This document shows positions 35,675 through 44,081 of a stretch of 53,853 bases of DNA, piece after piece. How positions within the stretch are numbered: the stretch's first letter is position 1; each line of letters opens with the position of its first letter. Position numbers and translations under genes: made by a program. The DNA comes from Nostocoides japonicum T1-X7 (GTDB taxonomy: Bacteria; Actinomycetota; Actinomycetes; Actinomycetales; Dermatophilaceae), in assembly GCF_001046855.1 (NCBI RefSeq), contig NZ_HF570958.1:405183-459035 (forward strand), given 5' to 3'. Under the pieces are notes generated by a model that was not told the DNA's origin, did not search any database, and saw only the letters and a program-made list of their open reading frames with translations.

Positions 35675-36448
35675 TCAACCCCGCGGCGTGGGTGCGGGGG
35701 GATGGGCCGGTATGCCGAGGTGCCGCGCGAAGAACCGCGTGTCCAGTCGATCGGCCGGGACGCGGAAGTGCGAGCCCGGGAACGCGAGCAACGTCTTCTC
35801 CTCCGAGGCGAACGCGTCGAAGACGGCGAGCCCGTGCTGGCGGCCGATCTCCGGGTCGTCCCACGGCAGGAGGAACTCGGTCGGGATCGTCACGTGTCGG
35901 GCCGCCTCGAGCAGGGCGTCGTACACGAAGACGCCACCGAAGATCGCCGCACGGATCCGTGGTTCCGCGACGACCAAGGGGATCCCGATGGCCGTGGCGA
36001 TCGTCATGCCGGAGTAGCCGATCGGTGAGGTCGTGCCGATCTCCGGCAGCTCCTGCAAGGCGTCGATCGTCATCCGCCACTCCGGCACGGCGCGTTCGGC
36101 CAGGGAGATGTTGAAGGGAGCGATGATCGGGTCGAGGGGCTCGCCGTTCTCACGCGCGCGGAACAGCGCATCGACCCACTCCTGGTCCTCACGTGAGGGA
36201 GCGCGTACGCCGTGACCGGGCACGTCGATGGCCGCGACGTGGAACCCGTCGCGGAGGACCGCCTGCCGGGCGCGGGCCACCAGGCCGGGCGACCTCTTGT
36301 GGAGGCCGCCCCCGTGACCCATGAGCAGCAGCGGAGTGCCGGGCGCGGCGGACGGCGGCGACCAGAGGACGCCGGGGACGTCCCCGACGGTGAACGAGCG
36401 GTCGACGATGAGGTTCGAGACGTTCTCCGAGACGACGGCGAGTTTCAT
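35675..36448 (-). CDS. Alpha/beta hydrolase (dienelactone-hydrolase-like)
   Basis: 257 residues from ATG 36448, preceded by GGAAGG; the frame is open to 36496. LLLMGHGGGLHKRSPG gives the oxyanion-hole HG. SPIGYSGMTIATAIG is the nucleophile elbow (G-x-S-x-M). FLLPWDDPEIG supplies the Asp and AFPGSHFRVP the catalytic His. Substrate unknown. It converges with the response-regulator gene. Confidence 0.85.
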   Translation of the reverse strand: MKLAVVSENVSNLIVDRSFTVGDVPGVLWSPPSAAPGTPLLLMGHGGGLHKRSPGLVARARQAVLRDGFHVAAIDVPGHGVRAPSREDQEWVDALFRARENGEPLDPIIAPFNISLAERAVPEWRMTIDALQELPEIGTTSPIGYSGMTIATAIGIPLVVAEPRIRAAIFGGVFVYDALLEAARHVTIPTEFLLPWDDPEIGRQHGLAVFDAFASEEKTLLAFPGSHFRVPADRLDTRFFARHLGIPAHPPAPTPRG

Positions 36449-36703
36449 GATGGTGCCTTCCGAGAGTGCGGAGCGAGGCACTCCCCGGGGCGACAACTAC
36501 CCGTGTCGTCCCGTCGTGAATTCGAGGGGGAGCACCCATGAGTGTGTGGTGGTCACGGTCCTCACCTCCCTCGGTCCGGCCACGACGGCGTCACTCTAGG
36601 TTCGCGATTCCCGCTGTGACAACGGGTTTAAGGTCGACGTAGCGTCGCGTGCTGGTGGCAGGCAGTGCCAGGCATGGAGGCGCCGAACAGAAGGAGGTCG
36701 ACG

Positions 36704-36739
36704 ATGCTCTCGTCGGACCCTTCGTCGTCGCGTGGCTGA
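36704..36739 (+). CDS. 11-residue leader reading frame coupled to the hemerythrin gene
   Basis: The best ribosome site of the region (AAGGAGGTCGACG) precedes ATG 36704, which encodes MLSSDPSSSRG and stops at 36739. The stop overlaps the hemerythrin GTG 36732 by 8 bp. It may be a coupling leader, or the hemerythrin gene may really begin here with a frameshift. Confidence 0.4.
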   Translation: MLSSDPSSSRG

Positions 36740-37202
36740 GCGCGAGACGACCAGGCTGATCGCTTGGGCTCAGGAACTGCGCGAGGTGCACGCACGCTTC
36801 CGCGAGGCTCTCCGGGTGACCCGAGCATCAGTGACCGATGGTGTGACGGATGACGTGATCCCTCGGGATCTGCTGCTCCACTGCCACGGCTTCTGTGCCG
36901 CACTGGATAGCCATCACCGCGGTGAGGATCGCACGCTGTTCCCCGCGATCGCCGCCGCCCGTCCCCAGCTGCGGCCGGTACTCGCCCTGCTGGAGCAGGA
37001 TCACGCGATGATGGCGGAGCTTCTCCTCGCCTTGCGTCACGCGGTCGATCGACGGGCGCCGAGCGAGGAGCTGGACCGTCATCTGGAAGGCGTTGCGGCC
37101 ATCATGGAGAACCACTTCCGCTACGAGGAGCGCCAGTTGCTCGCCGTCCTCGAAGACGTCGACCTCGACGCAGACCCACGCGCAGCGCTCGGGCCGTTCT
37201 GA
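36732..37202 (+). CDS. Hemerythrin HHE-domain protein
   Basis: 156 residues from GTG 36732. The four-helix HHE bundle provides metal-ligand candidates: HAR in the first helix (about 16), HCHGFCAALDSHHRGEDRTLFP, LEQDHAMMAELL, and NHFRYEERQLL near the end. The H-HxxxE-H-HxxxE pattern predicts a di-iron site binding oxygen or nitric oxide. Small actinobacterial members act in redox or nitrosative stress; the exact role is not readable. It may be translated by coupling from the leader frame upstream. Confidence 0.82.
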   Translation: MAERETTRLIAWAQELREVHARFREALRVTRASVTDGVTDDVIPRDLLLHCHGFCAALDSHHRGEDRTLFPAIAAARPQLRPVLALLEQDHAMMAELLLALRHAVDRRAPSEELDRHLEGVAAIMENHFRYEERQLLAVLEDVDLDADPRAALGPF

Positions 37203-37423
37203 GAGGCACGAGACTCACTGTCTGGCGGGTCGGTTCTGCGGTCCCGGGTATGAGCGACTCATCGAGGCTGTCGAGCTGCCTGATCGCCGCGGACCTTGCC
37301 TGTCGCGGGCTGAGTCTGCGGCTGTGGCTTCGCGTCGACCATCTGAGCTCTGGTGGAGTCTGGCTGTTGCTCCGTCCATCGGACGGACCCTGACCTCGCT
37401 GTGCCGACGAGACTCTCCCCTGG
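37203..37423. other. Gap without recognised gene
   Basis: 221 bp between the ends of the convergent hemerythrin and P-loop genes. I see no clear terminator hairpin, repeat or reading frame with coding character. Confidence 0.4.
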
Positions 37424-37975
37424 CTACCGGGTTGCGGACATGGTCTGGACGACGAGGTCGAGTCGGGCGAGCCGGGCGGACTCCGTGCCGCTGAGCTCTT
37501 CCACGCGGGTATGTGCGGAAATGATCTCGGCGTCGTCGATGAGGTCCAGCAGGGCATCGTTCATCGCGTCGCGCAGCTCGAGGTCCTCCTCCGGCGACAG
37601 CCAGATCGTCGAGTCCAACGGCAGGACAACAAGCAGGTCGACCGACCTCATGGCCTGGGTCGCCAGGGACCATGCCCAAGGATCGACGACTCCTGAGCTG
37701 CGGCTACGGCCGAGGGTATGCAGCGCGGTCAGATAGGCGAGGAAGTCCACGGGTCCTCGCTCGGCAATCAGGTCCGCATCGACGGATGCCTCCAGAAGCC
37801 GCGCGGCGGCGATCTCCAACTGGAGGTAGTACGCGCCCGAATCCGGTTGCTCCAGCGCGGCATCGACGAGTTCGAAGGGATCGCCCAATGTCGCATACTC
37901 GGCGTGATGGGATGCGAAGTCGGCCACCAGGGTGCTCTTCCCCGTGCCGTGCGTGCCTGAGACGACGATCCGCAT
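37424..37975 (-). CDS. P-loop AAA-type ATPase / kinase-like protein
   Basis: 183 residues from ATG 37975. MRIVVSGTHGTGKSTLVADF is a clear Walker A at the extreme N-terminus. Later LLVVLPLDSTIWLSPEEDLELRDAMNDAL resembles the lid/DxxE region of small nucleoside-kinase-like AAA_28 proteins. DADLIAERGPVDFLAYL is the DRS-like substrate segment. Cytosolic; substrate unknown. It lies just outside the putative tRNA-linked island. Confidence 0.75.
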   Translation of the reverse strand: MRIVVSGTHGTGKSTLVADFASHHAEYATLGDPFELVDAALEQPDSGAYYLQLEIAAARLLEASVDADLIAERGPVDFLAYLTALHTLGRSRSSGVVDPWAWSLATQAMRSVDLLVVLPLDSTIWLSPEEDLELRDAMNDALLDLIDDAEIISAHTRVEELSGTESARLARLDLVVQTMSATR

Positions 37976-37981
37976 GCCGAG

Positions 37982-37987
37982 ACTGTA
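37982..37987 (-). promoter_or_regulatory. -10 box of a leaderless promoter for the P-loop gene
   Basis: TACAGT on the minus strand lies 6 nt before ATG 37975 without a ribosome site, supporting this start. Confidence 0.45.
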
Positions 37988-38418
37988 GGCCGCCGCCTCA
38001 CCAAGCCGGCACAGCACTCGACCGAAACCGCCCCGTGTCACTCCGTCCTGGTAAGCGGCTCGGGGCTCGGAAGCACGAACAGCGCAGCAGGCGGTGACGT
38101 GTGGGTGAGCGTGCGGAGTCGCACCAGGTCGCCGGTCATCGAGGCCGACAATGACAGGGACATATCCGGCCAACCAGACCCACCCGATCCCTGCCGACAC
38201 CAGCCCCGCGCGCCTCCTCGGGAATCGAACCCGCGTGTCCAGCTTGGGAATCCTGCGGACGGCTACAGGAAGTGCCGATTCGTGCTCCCGCAGGTGACCC
38301 TTGATGACCCCGACGGCACGACGTGGCCTGGTGCTTGTGGCCCGCCTGTGGCCCATCGCAGATCATTGCAGCGCAATGGGTCAGCGGCGGGCCGCTCTAC
38401 AGGTTGTGTGCGAGGCTA
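37988..38418. other. Gene-free segment at the left edge of the putative island
   Basis: 431 bp. It contains the tRNA-Gly fragment at 38219-38250. Apart from that I see no conserved reading frame, no integrase fragment and no clear hairpin. Confidence 0.4.
38219..38250 (-). repeat. tRNA-Gly fragment: putative distal attachment site
   Basis: 32 bp identical to 42406-42437 inside the tRNA-Gly(CCC) gene and in the same orientation. It covers the anticodon loop, variable region and T arm of the tRNA. The sequence on both sides differs, and the other half of the tRNA is absent. Direct repeats of a tRNA 3' part at the far side of a region are the usual footprint of tRNA-targeted integration. Confidence 0.7.
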
Positions 38419-41400
38419 TTAGAGTCCGATGACCGGAACCGGGACCGAGGAGTCGTTGGTGGTCCCGTTGCCCAATTGCCCGGCGCTGTTGTATCCCCAG
38501 CAATCGGCGGCACCGGAGGTGAGGACCGCGCACGACTGAACGTAGCCAGCGATGATCGAGGCGACTCCGGCTCCGAGCCCGGTGACCGGGACCGGGATCG
38601 GGACCGGGGCCGATATGTCGTTGGTGGTCCCGTTGCCCAACTGGCCGAAGAAGTTGTATCCCCAGCACTTGGCGGCGCCGGAGCTAAGGACTGCGCAGGT
38701 GTGCCCGTAGCCGGCGCTGATTGATGCGACACCGGCATTGAGTCCGGTGACTGTGACTGGGACCGATGAGTCGCTGGTGGTCCCGTTGCCCAGCTGTCCG
38801 TGGTCGTTAGATCCCCAGCACCTGGCGGCACCGGAGGTGAGGACTGCGCACGTTTTGGCAGTTCCGGCGCTGATTGATGCAACTCCGGCATCGAGTCCGG
38901 TGACTGTGACTGGGACCGACGAGTTGGTGGTGGTCCCGTTGCCCAACTCCCCGGAGTGGTTGTCTCCCCAGCACTTGGCGGCGCCGGTGGTGAGGACCGC
39001 GCACGTGTGGTTAGACCCGGCGTCGATCGAAGTGATCCGGGCGTCCAGTCCGGTGACTGTGACCGGGACCGACGAGGTGGTGGTGGTCCCGTTGCCCAAC
39101 TCCCCGTAGTAGTTGTCTCCCCAGCACTCGGCGGCGCCGGTCGTTAGGACCGCGCACGTGTGATCGTCACCAACGATGATCGACACAGCCCTCGCGACGA
39201 GTCCGGTGACCGGGACGGGGACCAACGATGCGCTGGAGGTCCCGCCGGTGGCGGCGCCGTTGCCCAGCTGCCCGAAGTAGTTGTCTCCCCAGCATTTGAC
39301 GGCGCCGGTCGTTAGGACCGCACACGTGTGATCGTATCCGGCGCCGATCGAGGCAACCCCCGCGCCGAGCCCGGTGACGGGGACCGGGACCAACGATCCG
39401 GTTGTGGTCCCGTTACCCAGTTCCCCGGAAGAGTTGTCTCCCCAGCATTTGGCGACACCGGAGACAAGGACCGCGCACATATGGCCTGCGCCCGCACTGA
39501 TTTGTTTGACAGAACCCGATCCGCTCCCTCCACTCGGTGACTGCCAGAGCTGCGTCCGCCAGAGGTCTTTCTCGGCGAGGGCGACGCTGACCTTGAAGAA
39601 CACCAGCCGCAGGTCGAAGCTTGCTCCCACGCTTACGCCGCCGTAGACGGACAGGAGGTGGCTGGCCGCGGGGGTGAGGTCTCCCTCCACGAACAGCCGT
39701 CCCTTGATGGAGGGTCCGATGACTCCGGCGATCACGAAATCGACTTCGGGACCGGCGGAAAGGCGTCCAGTGACGGTAGTCGACCCGGATGGTTGAATGG
39801 TGCCGACCTGGAACTTCAACGACTGATGGGTTGACGAAGTCAACGTTCCGTTGGCGTACTCCGCGGTGACGCCGAACGCGCCGACGGTGGTGACCGGGAT
39901 CTTTGACAGGGGGCCGCTGAGCTTCACTTCTGCGCCGGTGGTGACGACCGGGACGATCGGCCCGATCGGCGGCAAGGCGATGGTCGGCCCTGGCACCGGA
40001 ATGTTGCAGTCGATCGCGATGTTGCCGCCAAGGGTCCACGTGCCGGTGAGGGAGACGTCGACGGAGCCCTTGAAGTAGGGTGCCTGCCCGAGGCCCCAAT
40101 GCGACTCAACATGCGTGCTGTAGCGGGGAGTGAAGGTCACCTTGCTGTCGATCTGCCCGCACGGTTGCACGATGTCCCCGCGGTGAGGAACAGCGCGGTT
40201 CGTGCCCTTGCCGTCCTCAGCCGTGATGGGTGCACCGTCCGCGGCGCTGGTCCCGACGATGGATCCTGACGCGAACGCCTGTTGCAGCGGGACGTTGACG
40301 ACGTTGGTGGTGGTGCCGTTGACGGCGGTGACCTGCCCGACGACGCCGTCGCCGTTGGCGCCACCGGGCGGCAGATACACGTACTGGCCGACCGCGGCGG
40401 GGCCGGCCGCGGTCGTGGTGATGGTGCCGGTCCCGCCTGGCGTGGTCGGAGCCGCCACGCTCTGCGTCGCGGCCGCAGGGACAACGATGGTGTCTTGATC
40501 ATGAGTCAGCGCCACCTGGGTGGGGATGTTGAAGTATCCGACGATGTCGACGACCAGATCGGTGTTCGCGTAGGAGTACAGCGTCACCTTGCCGGCGGTA
40601 CCGACCTTGACCGTGATGGAGTTGGCCCGATTCACGCCGCCGACGTAGTTGACTGTGGACGCAGTCGGCCGGGAGACCCCGGCCGGGTATGCCGTGACGT
40701 ATCCCGAAGACGTGGGGCTCGCGACGGTCACGTTGGCCTCGACGGCGTTGACCCCGTCCGCCGGGACCCCGCCAGTCCCGGTCACCTGCAGGGTGACGGA
40801 CCCACCGGCCGGTACCCGCGCCTTGGGTGCGCCGGTGGCGTTTCGGGTATCCAGGAACCGCGTCGGGGTTAGAGGCGTGTAGTCGCTGGTCGTGGGGATC
40901 CAGCCGGAGACGTCGACGACCAGGTGGGCTCGCTGCTGGGTGTAGACGGACACCTGACCGTTGGCGCCGACCTTGGCGATGACCATCCCGGCCGTGGTCT
41001 GACCCGGCTCGTAGTTCAGGGTGGACGCGGTGGGCCGAGCCACCCCGGCCGGCCACGCCGTCAGGTACCCCTTTCCGGCGGCACCGACGGCAGTCACCGT
41101 CAACACCACCGCGGCCGCCCCGGTGGCGGGTACCCCGCCTCGGCCCGTCACCGTCACCGTCGTGGTCGACCCATCGGCGGGCTCGACCCCGAGGCGGGTA
41201 TCCAGCAGTCGGGAGGGCACCAGCGGGTCATACGCCGCCCCTGTCGGGAAGTAGCCGGTGACGTCTACAACCAAGTGCGACGACGCGTACGAATACAGGT
41301 CGACGACGCCACCGGTGCCGACTTTCACGATCGCCTGATCGGCGACGGTCTGCCCTCGGGCGTAGTTCACGTTCGAGGCCGTCGGCCGGGCTGCGCCAGC

Positions 41401-41742
41401 CGGCCACGCCGTGACGTACCCCGACTGGGCCGGCGCGGTCACGGTCACGTTCAACACCACCGCCGCCACCCCCGCAGATGGGACGCCTCCGCGGCCCGTA
41501 ACGCGCAGCGCGGTCGTCGACTTGGCCTTCACCGAACCGACCGGTGCCCCATTGCCCGTCCGGGTGTCCAACAGCCGGGCGGGGGTCAACGCCACCAACC
41601 CAGTTCCGTTCTGGGTGTACGTCGACAAGGTCGCTGCCACCGCTGGTGCTGGCGAAGCCAAACCCACGCCGGCCGCCATAGCAAGGGCGGCAATCAGCCA
41701 ACCCACCAACGCCATACGCAGCCCACGGAAAGACCGGCCCAT
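38419..41742 (-). CDS. Large secreted protein with three LLDTR-type surface repeats and a seven-blade RCC1 propeller
   Basis: 1107 residues from ATG 41742; GAGGA lies 8 nt before it. An earlier ATG at 41757 lacks a ribosome site. Signal peptide to about residue 37 (PAPAVAA). Residues about 50-400 hold three copies of a roughly 115-residue beta module, each starting PARLLDTR-like and ending VVDVTGYF-like, seen in secreted actinobacterial proteins. A unique middle domain follows. The last 370 residues are seven RCC1 repeats (CAVLTTGAAKCWGDN, GELGNGTTT, VPVTVTGL), the exact number for one closed propeller. Each repeat has two Cys. No catalytic motif is seen. Base composition is lower in GC and codon use differs from neighbours, suggesting acquisition. 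Confidence 0.85.
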   Translation of the reverse strand: MGRSFRGLRMALVGWLIAALAMAAGVGLASPAPAVAATLSTYTQNGTGLVALTPARLLDTRTGNGAPVGSVKAKSTTALRVTGRGGVPSAGVAAVVLNVTVTAPAQSGYVTAWPAGAARPTASNVNYARGQTVADQAIVKVGTGGVVDLYSYASSHLVVDVTGYFPTGAAYDPLVPSRLLDTRLGVEPADGSTTTVTVTGRGGVPATGAAAVVLTVTAVGAAGKGYLTAWPAGVARPTASTLNYEPGQTTAGMVIAKVGANGQVSVYTQQRAHLVVDVSGWIPTTSDYTPLTPTRFLDTRNATGAPKARVPAGGSVTLQVTGTGGVPADGVNAVEANVTVASPTSSGYVTAYPAGVSRPTASTVNYVGGVNRANSITVKVGTAGKVTLYSYANTDLVVDIVGYFNIPTQVALTHDQDTIVVPAAATQSVAAPTTPGGTGTITTTAAGPAAVGQYVYLPPGGANGDGVVGQVTAVNGTTTNVVNVPLQQAFASGSIVGTSAADGAPITAEDGKGTNRAVPHRGDIVQPCGQIDSKVTFTPRYSTHVESHWGLGQAPYFKGSVDVSLTGTWTLGGNIAIDCNIPVPGPTIALPPIGPIVPVVTTGAEVKLSGPLSKIPVTTVGAFGVTAEYANGTLTSSTHQSLKFQVGTIQPSGSTTVTGRLSAGPEVDFVIAGVIGPSIKGRLFVEGDLTPAASHLLSVYGGVSVGASFDLRLVFFKVSVALAEKDLWRTQLWQSPSGGSGSGSVKQISAGAGHMCAVLVSGVAKCWGDNSSGELGNGTTTGSLVPVPVTGLGAGVASIGAGYDHTCAVLTTGAVKCWGDNYFGQLGNGAATGGTSSASLVPVPVTGLVARAVSIIVGDDHTCAVLTTGAAECWGDNYYGELGNGTTTTSSVPVTVTGLDARITSIDAGSNHTCAVLTTGAAKCWGDNHSGELGNGTTTNSSVPVTVTGLDAGVASISAGTAKTCAVLTSGAARCWGSNDHGQLGNGTTSDSSVPVTVTGLNAGVASISAGYGHTCAVLSSGAAKCWGYNFFGQLGNGTTNDISAPVPIPVPVTGLGAGVASIIAGYVQSCAVLTSGAADCWGYNSAGQLGNGTTNDSSVPVPVIGL
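38422..39515 (-). repeat. Seven tandem RCC1-coding repeats (about 150 bp each)
   Basis: The DNA shows strong internal similarity between units (blocks such as GTCCCGTTGCCCAACTCCCC on the plus strand recur). Units 3 to 5 are most alike. This indicates recent expansion or exchange within the gene. Units 2 and 6 carry small in-frame insertions. Confidence 0.8.
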
Positions 41743-41916
41743 CCCACCATTCCTCATCACTGACCAGCAATGGACCGCCCCAAGGAACCCCGGAGCGGCG
41801 AGGCGGCCCTCCATCCGCGAATGGCAGGGTATAACCGGCATCGGTTTGCGTGTGGCACATTCGACGAACCCCGAGCCTGATGCTTGAGGTACGTCCGCTG
41901 AACAAGCTGGTTTCCG

Positions 41917-42181
41917 CTCTGGCCACGGCGACTTGACACAGAGGGGTGCCGTTCAGCGGACACTCCCGACGCCCCAACGGCAAAGGTCGAATGCGAACCT
42001 GACCCGTCCGGTGGGGCTCTCATCCGACGCCGTGATGCGACAAATCCCAAGGGCGTCCGTTCCGACAAATCCCAAGGGGTGTCCGTTCCGACGTGGCCGC
42101 GTGTTGCCCGTCGTCAGCATCCCCGCAGGTGGGAGTGTCCGCTAAACGGCACCTCTCTGTGTCACGTCGCCGTGGCCAGAG
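41917..42181. mobile_element. MITE-like element with 51-bp inverted repeats
   Basis: 41917-41967 and 42131-42181 are inverted copies with three mismatches in 51 positions; the arms begin CTCTGGCCACGGCGAC and end GGACACTCCC. The 163 bp between holds no gene but contains a 25-bp tandem duplication. There is no transposase and no clear target duplication. It could also fold as one long hairpin transcript. It lies inside the putative island, upstream of the RCC1 gene. Confidence 0.55.
42039..42089. repeat. Tandem duplication of a 25-26 bp unit
   Basis: GACAAATCCCAAGGGCGTCC plus GTTCC (42039-42063) is followed at once by a near copy with one extra base (42064-42089). It sits inside the MITE-like element. 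Confidence 0.8.
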
Positions 42182-42393
42182 AGGTGCCGTTTGTCGGACC
42201 GGCCCGCCTCACGGGCATGGCAGCGGCGTGGCTCGCCTGTTGCCCGCCGCTGGCATTCCCGTAGGTCACAGCCACGTGACGAGAACCAGTAAGCTGGACA
42301 CTCGCCAGCCGCTGTGATGTTGCCCGTTGTGGCCCAAACCCGTCGAGACCCTCGATCGGATTGCGCCCTGCAAGCCTGTGACCTGCAGAAACG
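42182..42393. other. Gene-free segment between the MITE-like element and tRNA-Gly
   Basis: 212 bp. It begins with a further partial copy of the element arm (AGGTGCCGTTTGTCGG near 42182). No reading frame or other structure is recognised up to the tRNA 3' end. Confidence 0.4.
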
Positions 42394-42467
42394 TGGAGCC
42401 GATGACGGGAATCGAACCCGCGTGTCCAGCTTGGGAAGCTGGCGCTCTGCCATTGAGCTACATCGGC
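42394..42467 (-). tRNA. tRNA-Gly (anticodon CCC)
   Basis: 74 nt including an encoded CCA end. Acceptor stem GCCGATG pairs with CATCGGC. The D arm contains AGCTCAATGGCAGAGC. The anticodon stem CCAGC/GCTGG encloses the loop TTCCCAA with anticodon CCC. The T arm is CGGGTTCGATTCCCG. All stems pair well. It reads GGG codons. Its neighbour dcd is a common partner in actinobacteria. Its anticodon-to-T-arm part is duplicated at 38219-38250. Confidence 0.95.
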
Positions 42468-42648
42468 ACGCGCGCCGTCGAACGTGGCTGCGAGCGCGCG
42501 AGGAAGTCTAACGTAGCCCGGTCGTGTTACTTACCAGTGATGGGCCCACGGTCCACCTACAAGTCGCGGCCTTGTGACAGCGTCGCGCCGATCGGCGGGA
42601 CTTCCTCGCAAGACCGCGCCAGCTGGGGCTCGGATCGAGAGGTCGAGC

Positions 42649-42700
42649 CCTTGTGGGGAAGCTGGTGTGAGTCTGGACTCTGGTCAGTTTCCCCACAAGG
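42649..42700. repeat. Perfect 12-bp inverted repeat with inner hairpin
   Basis: CCTTGTGGGGAA (42649-42660) and TTCCCCACAAGG (42689-42700) are perfect complements. In the 28-bp loop GAGTC-TG-GACTC forms a second stem. It could be a cruciform, a terminator-like or regulatory RNA structure upstream of dcd. Confidence 0.7.
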
Positions 42701-42819
42701 ATCTCCGGGTCCGTCGCACGTGCGGGGTTGTCGTCGTGGGAAACGCTCACCGGACGACATCTTCTCGGCACGTGCGGGCCTGGCGTGGTCTCGGACGGTG
42801 CCGAGGAGCGCGCGGACGG

Positions 42820-42825
42820 TAGCCT
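42820..42825 (+). promoter_or_regulatory. -10 box of a leaderless promoter for dcd
   Basis: TAGCCT lies 7 nt before GTG 42833. No ribosome-binding sequence intervenes, which fixes the GTG as the start. Confidence 0.55.
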
Positions 42826-42832
42826 GACGCCC

Positions 42833-43408
42833 GTGCTGCTCTCCGACCGCGACATCCGCGCCGAGGCGGACGCCGGGCGCGTCGTCCTCGAACCGTGGGA
42901 TCCCGCGATGATCCAGCCGTCGAGCGTCGACGTGCGTCTCGACAAGTATTTTCGGCTCTTCGACAACCATAAGTACGGCGTCATCGACCCCGCCCTCGAC
43001 CAGCCCGACCTCACCCATCTCGTCGAGGTCGACCCGGCCGAGGGGTTCGTCCTCCACCCGGGCGAGTTCGTCCTCGGGAGCACGTTCGAGACGATCACCC
43101 TCCCCGACGATCTCGCCGCCCGGGTCGAGGGCAAGTCGAGCCTGGGGCGCCTCGGCCTGCTGACCCACGCGACGGCGGGGTTCGTCGACCCGGGGTTCAG
43201 CGGTCACGTGACGCTCGAGCTGTCGAACGTCGCGACCCTGCCCATCATGCTGTGGCCGGGGATGAAGATCGGCCAGCTGTGCTTCATCCGCCTCTCGAGC
43301 GCCGCCGAGAACCCCTACGGCTCCGCGACGTACGGCTCGCACTACCAGGGCCAGCGTGGACCGACGGCCAGCCGCAGCTTCCAGAACTTCCACCGCACCC
43401 CGGTCTGA
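42833..43408 (+). CDS. dcd: dCTP deaminase (probably bifunctional, dUMP-forming)
   Basis: 191 residues from GTG 42833, the standard length. [49 protein letters not shown] and [15 protein letters not shown] are the family core. The S-S-L-G-R and G-F-I/V-D-P-G-F motifs bind the triphosphate and place the catalytic Glu of [24 protein letters not shown] is the C-terminal lid. It closely resembles the mycobacterial enzyme that also hydrolyses dUTP, so direct dUMP formation is likely. It supplies dUMP for thymidylate synthesis. The tRNA-Gly / dcd order is conserved in relatives. Confidence 0.95.
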   Translation: MLLSDRDIRAEADAGRVVLEPWDPAMIQPSSVDVRLDKYFRLFDNHKYGVIDPALDQPDLTHLVEVDPAEGFVLHPGEFVLGSTFETITLPDDLAARVEGKSSLGRLGLLTHATAGFVDPGFSGHVTLELSNVATLPIMLWPGMKIGQLCFIRLSSAAENPYGSATYGSHYQGQRGPTASRSFQNFHRTPV

Positions 43409-43430
43409 CCGCCGAGAGGGCCTGGACGCC

Positions 43431-44081
43431 ATGACCGCACGCGGCACGGCCGACCTGCGCTGGACGAGCCGGCCGGCGCACGCCGAGGCCGTCGTCCTCG
43501 TGCTCCACGGCGGGGCGGAGACGAGCGACCACGAGGTGCGGTGGCGTGACCTCGCGGTCCTCCGGCTCCTGCCGTTCGCGCAGGCGGCCAAGCGTGCGGG
43601 TGGGAGCCGGCTGGCCGTCGCGCGGCTCCGGTTCGCCGTCAAGGGCTGGAACGGCACCGACGCGCGGCCCCTCCACGACGCACGGTGGGCGCTCCAGCAG
43701 GTGCGCGCGGCCTACCCCGGCCTGCCCGTCGGCGTCGTCGGGCACTCGATGGGCGGTCGCGTCGCCCTCCAGGTCGCCGGCGACGACGACATTCGCGCGG
43801 TCGTCGCCCTCGCGCCCTGGGTGCACCAGCACGACGCGCCGCGCGGCGGGCCGGGAACCGCCGTCCTCGTCCTCCACGGCGCCGACGACCGGATCACCTC
43901 GCCCCGCGCGAGCGAGGAGTTCGTCCAGAGGCTGCGAGCGCAGGGCGTCGACGCCACGTTCGAGGAGGACCCCGGCGAGGGGCACGCACTCATCCGCCAC
44001 GCGCGGGCGCACCACCGGCGGGCGGCGACGTGGCTGCGGGACCGGCTCCTCCCCGGCCCGGAGCCAGCCCGAACCAGCTGA
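43431..44081 (+). CDS. Alpha/beta hydrolase (dienelactone-hydrolase/lysophospholipase-like)
   Basis: 216 residues from ATG 43431, 22 bp behind dcd. VVLVLHGGAET gives the oxyanion HG. VGVVGHSMGGRVALQVA is the Ser nucleophile elbow. VLVLHGADDRITSP carries the Asp, and DPGEGHALIRH the catalytic His. Complete triad, cytosolic, substrate unknown. Its last 92 bp overlap the convergent C-terminal part of the frameshifted MFS gene. Confidence 0.85.
   Translation: MTARGTADLRWTSRPAHAEAVVLVLHGGAETSDHEVRWRDLAVLRLLPFAQAAKRAGGSRLAVARLRFAVKGWNGTDARPLHDARWALQQVRAAYPGLPVGVVGHSMGGRVALQVAGDDDIRAVVALAPWVHQHDAPRGGPGTAVLVLHGADDRITSPRASEEFVQRLRAQGVDATFEEDPGEGHALIRHARAHHRRAATWLRDRLLPGPEPARTS

Larger units (their letters stand above)
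42468..42832. other. Intergenic region between tRNA-Gly and dcd
   Basis: 365 bp without a supported gene. It contains a perfect 12-bp inverted repeat (42649-42700) and, at its right end, the leaderless promoter box of dcd. Frames crossing it lack family features. Confidence 0.5.

Noticed and set aside
38219..38250. A second complete tRNA gene
   Set aside because: Only the anticodon-loop to T-arm part is present. The acceptor and D-arm halves are missing on both sides.
38219..42437. Integrase or recombinase gene inside the putative island
   Set aside because: I looked at both strands; only the RCC1 protein shows coding character.
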